Shown one piece after another: positions 25,501 to 37,500 of a stretch of DNA of 64,000 bases. The stretch is from assembly GCA_951799425.1 (NCBI GenBank), contig OX637399.1:16422501-16486500 (forward strand), given 5' to 3'. The notes under the pieces were generated by a model. The model did no database searches, had not been told where the DNA came from, and saw only the letters and a list, made by a program, of their open reading frames with translations. The position numbers and the translations under genes were made by a program. The stretch is from Ilex aquifolium. Lineage: Eukaryota > Streptophyta > Magnoliopsida > Aquifoliales > Aquifoliaceae. Positions within the stretch are counted from its first letter, which is position 1, and the number at the start of each line of letters is the position of its first letter.

Positions 25501-28500
25501 ACTGCCCGAGTTTAATTCGGGCAGGTTCGGGTTGAATTTGGGTTACTTAATTCGGATTTGGGTTAAAAATCGGATTGACTTAGGTTATTTAATTTGGGTT
25601 GATTTTTTGAAGTGTCGATTTGATTTTTTAATGTGTAGATCTAATTTTTTCAAGTGATCTGAGATGAAGGACGAGACTCAAATGAAGAGAGAAGGAGTGA
25701 GAGAATGAGGAGTGACGAGTGAGAAAGGGAGGTTGAGAGTCTATGACGACTCAGACGAGTGACGATTGAGAGAGGGAGGAGTGACAATTGAGAGAGGGAG
25801 GAGTGACGAGTGAGAGAGGGATTTGAGAGTGATGGAGGTGCAGGGGTGAAGACTTGAAGTGAAGTGAAAGTCTGGACTCTAAAGAGTGAAGATAAATACT
25901 AACTCTAGTTAAATATATTTATATATTTATGTATATTCGGGTTCAACTCGATTTTAATATTCGGGTTAAATCCGACAATCCGATGCCTCAACCCGAGGCT
26001 TGCCTAAATTCAATTTGGGTTGGGTTTTTTTTGCCTAGGCCTAACCCAAGTATTAAAAATTCTAACCCAAACACTGTTTTTTTGGGTTGGGTTTGGGTTG
26101 AATTCGGGTTGGCCCCCCCAAGTTGCACCCCTATGATATACCACTGGTAGGTCTTCAGCTCATTTATGCAATGATAATCCTGATAACATCTCACTCACTC
26201 AGTTTTCACGAAGGTTGTAATGGGTATTGGTGGTATCACTTTCTCAATGATATATCATCCAATACTTGGGCAATTTTGTTAAACTTCTCCAGTTGTTCTC
26301 AAAATGATGAACTTTCTAGCCTCCGCAAACTCTGGTTTTGACCCTTGACTTTGCAAGGTGCCAAGAGAGTATACATAGTTTGTGACACATCTCTGTTTGG
26401 GTCTCCTAACAAGTTAGTAATGTTTCCTTATCAAATATCCACATTATAGAGGATCTCTAGCCCATTTAAAATACTTGATAACATCCCGGTACCGTCTAGG
26501 TCAATCTAAATGGATAACTACATTTCTACATTGTTTTGAGACCTAAGAAGCACAAACACGAATACGGGACACGGATGCGTACGACACAGACATGCAGACA
26601 TGGTATTTTTCTAAAAAATAGGACACGGACACACTAGGGATACGTCAAATAAAATATATTTCTATATTTTATGTAACAAATATTTTATTTTTTATACAAC
26701 CAGAGATCACAAATTTGGTCCAAGTACACAGAAATTTCATTTTTTTTTAATAAAACCTTGCTAATACGAGGATAATTTATTTAGAAATTGTAGGATATTA
26801 GGTTATTTCAATTAAGGGCATTATTGTAGTCATTCCTTTATTATGAGTTAAAGTAGGGCAATTAGAGGAGAGACTGATTATTCTCATTCTCCTTAGCCCT
26901 ATTTTCTAGTCTTCTCTTTTTCTTCTTCTTTCTCTTGTCTCCTCTCCGCTTTAAACCCTAAATCTTAATTTCAACTTGGTATTAGAGCAATTTATCTAAA
27001 CTTTGGAAGCCACTAGAACACTCAGGAAGGCTAAGAGGATCTGTTGGATTGTTGAAATCATCGTCGGAGTGATGGCATCATTGTTAGAATGATGTCATTG
27101 ACGAAGTTATGGTATGACTTGGTTTTTCCTCCTGGGTACAATTGTGATTTTTTCAATTTTTTTGGTTAAATCTTATGATATGCGATTTGGATGAGTTTGG
27201 GACTGCAATATCTACTCTAAAGTAATCTGTGGGTGTCGATTTGGACTCTTGGGAACTCGGGGAGAGTTTTGTTTAAAGCCCAGTTGTTTTTGGGTAATTT
27301 TCGATGGTTTCTTGGCTTCAGTAGTCACCGGTTGTGTCTAACAGCAGTGGTAGACTTCTTCCCATTATGTTTCGAGGATATGGATGAGGTTTTTCTTGTG
27401 TCTAGTACCTGTTTGTGAATTCTTTTGGCCAGAGAGGATTCCGGTGGCAGTTTAGGACCCTGACAGGTTGGTTCGGCACTCCTTGGGTTGTGGATTCTGG
27501 TGATCCACCAGTGACTTTCTTTATGATGGGCAGTTCCCTAATGTTTTCATGTAGGCTTGATATTCATTAGGGGATCCTCTTTGGTGCTGGTTAGTAGCCA
27601 GTTTGTCCCTCAAGTTTGGTCTCCTCTTTAATTACTACTTGTGGCCTATGTGAAGATTCTTTTGAAGTGTGGGTTATTGTTGTTCGTGTTGAGTTAGCTT
27701 TAAATTTTCTAAGAAGTCATGTCTGAAGTTAGTGAAGAAACAACAAGCAGTGAAAAGGGTGTAGTGAGTCGCGGGGATACTCTTTGATGCAACCTTGTTC
27801 TCCAGATTAGTTCGATAAAGTTGGATGGAGGGAACTACCTGGCGTGGTCTCGATCATGCTTATTATCAGTGCGGGCAAGTGGGTTAAATGGATACGTGAC
27901 AGGAGAAAGTAGGAGACCCAAATTTGAACCTAAAGTTAGCCAGTGGATCTATGAGAATTCATTAGTGATGACATAATTACTCAACTCGATGCAACCTAAT
28001 ATTAGCCGGGGTTTTCTATTTCTTGCGACAACTTGTGAGATTTGGTCAGCAGTGGCTCAGACATATTTATAGGTTGGGAATGATGTTCATATTTAGAAGC
28101 TGTGGAAGAAGATTCATGAAACTAAGCAAAGAATATGACTCCCGTAGAGTACTATGCAAGATTGAGTAGTCTGTGACAAGAGTTGGATTATTATCGGGAT
28201 TTTCAGGCAAACTGTGCTAGAGATATCGCTTAGTTTTAGAAGTTGATAGAAAAAGAATGAGTATATGATTTTCTTGCACGTTTTAATATGGAGTATGATC
28301 ATATTTGTATATAGTCTTTGGGTAGAGATCTTTTTCCCTACTGGAGGCAAGTTTATTCTTATTTTCAATAGGAGGAGAGTAGGTGGAATGCCATGCTTCA
28401 TACTCTTGCTCATGATAGGTCTGTCCTAGTAACTGCCAGCTGTACTACAAAGAGAGAACAAATTCTCTCAACCTTGTGGAGGAATGAAGAACGATTTGTT

Positions 28501-31500
28501 GTACTATGATTACTGTGGGAAGATGAGACACACCAAGCAACATTGTTAGAAGCTACACGGTCGTCCATTAAGGGGGCGTGATGGTAATAGGGGTCGTCCT
28601 ATGCGCTCACTTGCTCATTTGACTAAGAGTGCTGATCCTATATCCTCCACATTGGCCTATCTTCATCTAATGGTGTTGATCGTGTGAATTTCACTATAGA
28701 TGAGATTCAAGTTCTCATGCGTCTGATGGCCCGGTTTGATGCTTTACCCACATCTGCTTCCACTTCTGCTGCTTCCAACATTGATCACACTAGTATACAT
28801 GCCATTGCTTTTATAGCCTCCTGTTCTTCTGATCCTTGGATCATCGATTCTGGAGCCACTAACTATATGATTGGGTCCTCGAGTATTTTCTCCTCTTATT
28901 CCACATGTTGCGGTAGAGACAAAGTTAGGGTAACAAATAGCTCATTATCATCTGTATCAGGAAAAGGTTCTATCCATTGTTCTCCATCTATGTCTCTAAC
29001 TTCAGTCCTTCATATTCCTAATTTTTCTACTTACTCTCAGTAAGTAGCATGACAAAGTCTCTAAATTGCTCAATAACATTCTTCCCTTCTTATAGTTCCT
29101 GAACGAGGAAAACGATTGGCAATGGTAGAATTAATGGTGGTTTATATCTGCGAAAGGATCAACCTTCTTAGGAATTTCAAGCTTCTAGTTCTGTGGCCCT
29201 CCAACAGTTACATTAATGACATCGAAGACTTGATCATTCATCGGTAGGAGTATTAGAGAAGGTTTTTCTAGTTTTGATGAAACAATGTAATAAAGATAAT
29301 TTTTTTTTTTTTAATGTTTGTGAATTTGCCAAGCATACAAGAACTTGTTATCCTAGCAATAATAATAGAAGCATTGTTCCGTTAATGATTGTTCATTCTA
29401 ATGTTTGAGGACTATCTCGTGTTGTTTCTCTTGGTGGATATCGATAGTTTGTTACTTTCATTGACTGCTATACTCGGGTTACTGGGGTTTATTTGTTGTG
29501 CAATAACGATGAAGTATTTACTTGTTTCAAGAACTTTCATAAATTGGTTAATACTTAGTTTGATACCAATATTAAGGTGGTCAGGACTAATAATGGGACT
29601 GAGTTCTTTAAGGGCGAATTACCCTATGGAATATGAAATTCTTTGTCAATTTAGTTGTGTTAATACACCTGAGCATAATGGTGTAGCCGAGAGGAAAAAT
29701 TGACATCTCCTTGAAGTGACTTGCTCCTTGATGTTCACTATGGGTGTACCTCCATTCTTCTGGGGATATGCTATACTCACTGTTGCATATTTCATCAATC
29801 ACATGCCTTTAAGGGTTCTTGATTTTGCTACTCCTTTAGGGTTGCTTCAAGGGTCAATGTCTCTTTACTCTATTCCTTTAGAAGTGTTTGGTTGTGTGTT
29901 TTGTGCATGATTACCGAACGACCAAAGGGAAGTTGGAGCCAACGGCGTTGCATTGTGTCTTTACTGGCTACTTTGCTACCCAAAAAAAGTATAAGTGGTA
30001 TCATCTTTAGTCTAGAAAGGTGTATGTTAATATGGATGTCACATTCCATGATACAGAGTTATATTCCTCCGTTCCTCCATCATTTCTTCACAGAGTAGTG
30101 TATTGAAGAAGAAGAGATGCGAGAGGATGAATATCTGCTCTTATCCCCTAATCAGGGCTTGAGTTAGGGGAAGCCTTAGGGAGAAACACCTATTTAGGGG
30201 GAGTAGACTACGTGTGGAAGATTGGATGGGGAGGATTTGCGATGCTACACTCGACGACAAGCTAAACAGATCTCCACTCATGAGCCACAAAGTCAATCAT
30301 TATCTCCGAACTCAGTTACTGAGATCTCTTCCTCCTTATCAGGTAATGAGTCTCCTTGTTGTAATCCTACTGATGATATCTCTTTACCTATTGCCATTCG
30401 AAAAAGAGTTCGGACTTGTACCCAACATCCTATTTCTAAATTTGTCTCTTATAACTCTTTGACTTCTTCTTATCGTGTTTTTTTTTCGTTTTTCTCTCAG
30501 TATATTAAAGAAGAAGAGATGCGAGAAGATGAATTCCTGTTCTTATCCCCTGATCAAGGGTTGAGGCAGGGGATGCCTCTAGGAGAAACACCTATTTAAG
30601 GGGAGCAGACTACGTGTGGAAGATTGGATAAGGAGGATTTACGATGTTACACTTGACGACAAGCTAAGTAGATCACCACTTATGAGTTGCCAAGTCCGTC
30701 GTTATCTCTAGACTCGGTTCTTGAGGTAATGAGTCTCATTGTAGTAATCTTGCTGATGATATCTCTTTACCTATTGCTATTCGAAAAGGAGTTCAGACTT
30801 GTACCTAACATTCTATTTCTAAATTTATCTCTCATAGCTCTTTGTCTTCCTTCTATCGTGCTTTTGTTTCGTCTTTATTTTGTAAATTCTTCAGCAATTT
30901 ACAATAACTTGACGTTAAGAATGCATTTCTTCCTGGGGACTTAGAGGAGAAAGTGTATATGAATATTCCTCTAGGTTTTTTTTTTATTTGCCACAGAGGG
31001 AAAAGTATGTAAGTTAAAAGAAGTCTCTTTATGGACTAAAGCAGTCTCGAAGAGCATGGGTTGATAGATATCATAAGGCTATGGTCAAGTTTGAGTACGA
31101 CAAAGTTATGTAGATCACACAATATTCATCAAACAATGGGGTGGTAAGATTTTAATTCTTATAGTATATGTTGATGACATAATACTTACAGGCGATGAAA
31201 TTGAGGAGGTGTCCAAACTGAAGGTCTAACTCGCTAAAGAATTAGAGATCAAGGATTTGGGGCGGTTACGCTGTTTCTTGGGGGTTGAAGTGGCCAAGTC
31301 AGATAAATGCATTTTCATCTGACAAAAGAAGTATATCCTTGACCTCCTGTCATGCTAGATTACAGACCTATTGACTCTCCTATTGAGGCAAACCACAAAC
31401 TGAGCAGTGATGAAGGTGATCAAGTTGATAGAGGAAGATATAAGTGGCTTGTTGGGAGACTTATATACCTAAATCATACTCGCCCAGACATAGCATATGC

Positions 31501-34500
31501 AGTGGGTGGTGTTAGCCAATTTGTGCATGCTCCTCGGGTTCCTCATCAAGAGGCATTTCATCGTATACTGAGGTATCTCAAATCATCTCTGGGTAAAGGA
31601 ATATTGTTCTCAAAACAAGATAATTTGAGAATAGAGGTTTTCACATATGCAGACTAGGTAGACTCAATCGAGAATAGGAGGTTCACTACAGGATATTATA
31701 CCTTTGTAGGAGGAAATTTAGTAACTTGGTAAAGCAAGAAGCAAGCAGTAGTTGCTAGATCTAGTGCATGACTCATGGTAATTGTGAGCTTATGTGGTTG
31801 AAAACCTTAATGGAAGATTTGGGGGTCTCTAATTGTGAACCTATGTGGCTGTATTGTGACAATAAGGTTGCCATCAATATTGCTCACAACACTGTTTAGC
31901 ATGACAGAACAAAGCATATTGAGATCGATCGATACTTCATTAAGGAGAAGGCCAATGATGGGTTGATTTGTATACCACTTGTGACGTCCAAGGAACAACT
32001 TGCTGATGTTTTTACTAATGGACTTAGTACTAGAATATTTCATTATGATATATGCAAGTTGGACATATGAGATATTTATGATCCAACTTAAGGGGGAGTG
32101 TAGGATATTAGGTTGTTTTAATTAAGGGCATTATTGTAATCGTTCCTTTATTATGAGTTAATGTAAGTATGGGTAATGAGAGGAAATACTGATTACTCTC
32201 ATTCTCCTTAACCTTATTTGCTAGTCTTCTCTTTTTGTGCTTCTTTCTCTTGCCTCCTCCGCACTCTAAACCCTAAATCTTAATTTCAATTGAAACAAAT
32301 GGATTACATCTATTGAAATTTCATTTACTCTACGCATACAACCCAATTTCAATTTCATTAATTCTATTGGACAAAAAAAGGGTCTACAGCCTCTTGGGCC
32401 AAGCCCACCTACTATTCCCTGTAGCCAACTTCAAAAAAAAAAAAAAAAACCCATCTACTAACAGGCTGCCAATTGTAAGACTTCCATCTCCTTCCAGCCA
32501 CATTAAATCATTCCCAAGTTGGATAAGTTAGATGCAGGATAAGTATAATCCGAGGGAGCAATCAGCAAGTGCCATGTGGCAACGAAAGATAAGAAGAAGA
32601 TTAAAAGAATTGGTGGTTTTACCTCGTAAGTTGTCGCCTTCCATCTCTTCCTCTCAATCTTTCGTCTCTTGTCTGCTCTCTTTCTCTCAACCTTCCATCT
32701 CCCGTCTGCAAGAAAGCAGGATTCTCCTGGGCAGTTCCTAAATCATGGGCCATATAGCCTTTGTTCATCTTCTTCGCCTGAAATTACTCACCGTCCATCT
32801 CCCACTGTGCCTGATTTTTTTGGTTTCCTTTGCATTGCTGGATTTTGCAAGCACTCGAAGACGATAGTGAGTAACGAGTCAGGGATGTGTTCGAAATTCA
32901 AAAAAAAAAAAAAAAAAAATTTAGACATCCTATCTCGTGTGTCCGGAACATGTCCGTGTCCCAGACGTGTCAGACATCGGTATGCTAGGCTAATTTCATG
33001 TGTCTGTGCTTCACAGAATAAGACTATGCCAGTCAGTCCGGATGTATGTGGGTCAATCCATTTATCCTGATGTTGTTTGATGCGCATGACTTTTTTAGAC
33101 GAACTCCGTTTTAAGCCCATAATCTATTGTTAGAATGCTTTAGAAGTGTACTTTCAAATGTCATATCAAAACTCCAAGTTTTTAGAGGGATATGATCCAA
33201 AGAGTGTAGTAAGGTCTGTTGGCGTTATAGCCTAGTTTATTAGGGTTTTCCGTTTTACCTTCATTTTACCTTTTTATCCTTATTGTATCTTTATTGTTTG
33301 ACTATAAACACGAGGGCTCTACACTTAGTTTGTATCCCTTTTTCATTCACCAATACATCAAGTTGGTATCAGAGCCAGAACCCCTAACCCTAACCCTAGC
33401 CCCTTCACCACGTTGCAGCCATCAGCCACCGTGACTGCCCAAATATCCGCTCAGACCAGCGATCCAAATAATCCACCTACTGCCAACACCCACCCCCATC
33501 TAAATAATTAGCAATAAAACCACAAACTCAGACCAGTGACACACCCCACCCCACTGCCTAAACCCAGACCAGCCCACTCTTCGTCACACTCTTCGTCACA
33601 GCTTCTTTTTTGCCTTCGTACAGCTTTGTGTTTCGTGCTCTTTGTCGTAGTGCCGCAGCATCTAGGACCTTTTAAATGGGGATGAATCCTCTTCTATATT
33701 GATCTGCTCTTGATGTAGTAGATCAATTATTTATCTTTACTGTATTTTTGGGCACCGTGATCTGATTATTTAGGAGCTTTCTGGACCTTCTTTATTTGTC
33801 GTTACTGTTCGACTGAAGGTATATTATTCTCCCTTATTTTGTCCATTTATTTATCTTAGAGCTTTTTTTCTGTCACGGGTGCCCACATATTATTGTTGAT
33901 ATGACTACTACTGAGGGAGTTGAGACCCCTACCGTTGAGACATCTGCTAGTACTTCCACCGGGTATAGGGATCGACAGCGCTCGGCCCAGCGCCGTCAAG
34001 GTACCCCACACATCAGCGTAGACATGGGGATTCTCGTCAGTGTGATTATTGTGGCCGATTAGGACATCTCAGGGCTACCTGTTGGAAGCTCCATTCGGAG
34101 CTTAAGCCACCTCCTCGCAGCCATACTGTTGCCATTGTTGAGGCACCACCACCTACAGTTATTACTCCTGCTACTGCTCTTCCTTGGTAGAGTGATATGG
34201 ATGTTATCACTTCTCGCTTGGATATACTTATGTCAGCCTTGACTTCTCAAGGTTCGACTACTACTACTGCGACTACTACAGGTATACCTCGTGCATTTCA
34301 TACTTGTGCCAGTCCGTCTCCCCTTTGGATGTTGGACTCGGGTGCTAATGGTCATATGACAGGTGAGGCCCATCATTTCACCTCTTTTGACGAGCAGTTG
34401 CATACTCAAGTTCAGTTAGCAGATGGTACACATGCCCCTATTGTTAGGAGGGGTACAGTCTGCCTTCCAGATGACTTTACATTACGTTCGGTGTTTCATG

Positions 34501-37500
34501 TGCCAAAATTGGCCATGAATCTATTATCTGTACATCAGTTAGCCAGAGATTTTTACTGTGTGGTTGTGTTCTTATCTTATTCGTGTTATTTGCAGGACCT
34601 GAGTACCAGGAGGATTATTATCAGGGGACATGAGAGCGATGGATTGTATTATCTAGGTGATCCACCTCCGGTTTCACCAGTTTCTCCACCTCCACCTCCA
34701 CCTCCACCTCCATCACATGTTTTGTCTTTATCTGTTCCTAGCTTGCATGCTAGTATTTTACCTAGTACTTGTCGTTATGATTTTTCATCACAAACTGTTC
34801 AGTTGTGGCATGACCGTTTTGGGCATACAAATTTTAAATATTTATGTATGTTATTTCCTGCTTTGAGCAAAGCTTGTGTTAGTGGTAAACTTGACTGTGT
34901 TATATGTTCCCTATCAAAACATGTTCGGACCAGTTATATTCCTCGCATGCACCAATCATCCAAACTATTTGACCTAATACACTCTGATATTTGGGGACTC
35001 TCTCCTGTTACTACTCTGTCAGGTGTTCGATACTATGTGATATTTATAGATGACCATACCCGTTGTACTTGGGTTTATCTTTTGCATGGGAAGTTTGATG
35101 TACTCCTTGTCATCACTCAATTTCTCTAGATGATTAAAACACAATTCGATGTCATTGTTTGTGTTCTTCGTTCGGATAATGCCAAAGAATATGTGTCCGA
35201 TGCCTTAGTGTCTCACCTTTCTTCTCAGGGTATCCTTCATCAGCTCACTTCTCCATATACTCCTGAGCAAAATGGAGTTGCTGAAAAGAAAAATAGGAGT
35301 CTGATAGGGATGGTACGTTGTATGCTTAGAGGTATGGGGGTACCAAAATCTTATTGGCATTTTGCTGTTATGACTTCTACCTTTTTGTGTAATCGTACAC
35401 CGAGTCGTGTTCTTCAGCATAGGGCTCCCTTACAGGTCTTATTCCCTGAGCGGACACTTTTTTCTGTTCCCCCTCGTGTTTTTGGCTGCACATGTTTTGT
35501 TCAGGATCGGTCTCCTACTCGCCATAAGCTTGATGATAAAGCGATTTGTTGTGTCTTTGTGGGCTATTGTCATCAGTCTAAGGGGTATCGGTGTTATGAT
35601 CCTATCAGGCACCGTATGTATCATAGTCTAGATGTTACCTTTCTTGAGCATATTCCTTATTTTTCTTCCAGTCCTATGTCTTCCCCTCTAGTTGATGATA
35701 CTCCCTTTGATTTTCCATTACCACAAGAGCCAGAGCCATTAGTCACTATCACTACGGAGTCATCAATCTCTCCTCCTCCAGTGCCACTTATCCCTGTTAG
35801 TACAGAGTCACCAGTCTCTCTTCCTTTGCAGGTTTATGTTTGTCGCCCTCGCTTTCATCCCCCTGCTGATGTCCCTTCTACCTCAGACGATGCAGGTAAT
35901 ACTTCTCAGTTCGTTGAGCATATTGATACACCTGTTGTTAGTACTGATGAGATTGCAGGTATTGAGATAATTACTTTACCTGATGAGACATTGTCAGTAG
36001 AGGATGATGATTTAGGGCGTCGTTATCTGCGGCGTGATCGTCGTCCAGTTGTTTGTTATGGTTGGACCGCCAGGATTTTATATTCGATCTCTGCTTATGT
36101 TTCTTATGGTGATCTATCTCCTACATTTTGAGCTTATAGCATGGCCTTATCAGATACGCCGGTTCCTCGCTCTATTTCAGAGGCTATGCGGGAGCCCAGT
36201 GGGTTCTTGCCATGCAGACGGAGATGGACGCTCTTCAGCGTAATTATACATGTGATCTTGTCTTCTTTCCTTCAGGGGTGAAGCTTGTTGACTGTCGATG
36301 GGTTTACACCCTGAAGTTTCTTGCGGATGGTATTATTGATCGTCACAAGGCTAGGCTTGTGGCGAAGGGCTTTACTCAGGTAGCAGGTCTTAATTTTGGT
36401 GCTACATTTGTCCCCGTGGCAAAATGGATTACTGTTCGGTTGATTATTTCTCTGGCTGCGGAGTACTCTTGGCCTCTTCATCAGTTAGATGTGAAGAATG
36501 CGTTTCTTCACGGTGATCTGGACGAGATTATTTATATGGATGCACCACTGGGCTTTCGTGGTGAGGGGGAGTATGCTGGAAAGGTATGTCGACTGCGTAA
36601 GTCTCTTTATGGACTGAAACAGTCACTACGAGCCTGATTCTCTCGCTTTAGTGATATAGTCGTACGTTTGGGATTCACCAGATGTCATTCTGATCATACC
36701 TACTTTATTCGACGGAATATTTCTGGACAACGTGTCATTCTTTTGGTATATGTTGATGATACTATTATTACTGGGGATGATGTTTCTGGGACTGTGCAGG
36801 TCAAGGTAGACCTTGGGAAGGCCTTCGATGTGAAGGACCTTGAATTTCTGCGATACTTTCTTGGGATTGAGGTTGCCCGTAGTAACAGGGGTGTTGTTCT
36901 TTCTCAGAGAAAGTATGTTCTGGATCTTCTCTCAGACACTGGGATGCTGGGGTGCAAACCGGCATCATTACCCATAATTCCAAACCTAAAGCTTACTACT
37001 GAAGGTAAGGAGTTGAGAGATCCGACTGTCTATCAGAGGTTGGTAGGTAGACTTATCTACCTAGCCAACACTAGGCCAGACATTTCATTCGCTGTCAGCC
37101 GAGTTAGTCAGTTCATGCATAGGCCGTGTCAGCCTCATCTTGATGTAGTTTATCATATTCTTCGGTACCTCAAGTCATGTCCTGGACTTGGGTTGTTCTA
37201 TGCATCAGGATCTCAGATTGGTTCTCTAGCCTGTTATTCAGATTCAGATTATGGGGGAACGTGTGACGGTCGATCTACTACGGGCTTCTGTGCTTTTCGA
37301 GAGACTCATCTTATCTCTTGGAAGAGCAAGAAGCAGGTAGTTGTCTCCCCTCGTTAGCAGAGGGAGAGTATCGGACACTGACATTTGACATGTGTGAGAT
37401 TATATGACTACGATCGATTCTTGGCGAGTTGGGATTTCCAGTAACTTCTCCATCCACATTATATTGTGATAATCGATCTGTTATTCAGCTCGCTTTTGAC

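Larger units (their letters stand above)
26789..32288 (+). mobile_element. Ty1/copia retrotransposon, full length but decayed
   Basis: LTRs 26789-26973 and 32099-32288, both starting TGTAGGATATTAGGTT and ending TTAATTTCA. The left one is followed by ACTTGGTATTAGAGCAA, nearly perfect for initiator-Met tRNA. The right one is preceded by CTTAAGGGGGAG. Gag with a UBN2-type capsid, zinc knuckle, protease, integrase, RT and RNase H follow in copia order. No clear target duplication was found. LTR differences and many stops point to an old insertion. Its LTR and leader are related to those of the copia at 3157. Confidence 0.87.
26545..33015. mobile_element. Candidate degenerate TIR element into which a copia inserted
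   Basis: Left AGAAGCACAAACACG plus GGGACACGGATGCG pairs with the inverted right side GAAGCACAGACACATG and GGGACACGGACATG. Removing the nested copia (26789-32288) leaves about 970 bp. No target duplication was found, so superfamily and exact ends are open. The right part (32520-32880) is GC-richer and could be captured sequence, with poly(A) runs at 32433-32449 and 32900-32918. Confidence 0.4.

Noticed and set aside
25400-25560. Telomere-like CCCTAACCCTA near 25470
   Set aside because: Only two or three units inside a MITE interior; not an interstitial telomere tract.
32532-33120. Overlapping open frames of 69-133 codons on both strands
   Set aside because: Caused by C/T-rich and poly(A) sequence; Ser-rich with no known motif. 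Possible captured DNA is noted instead.
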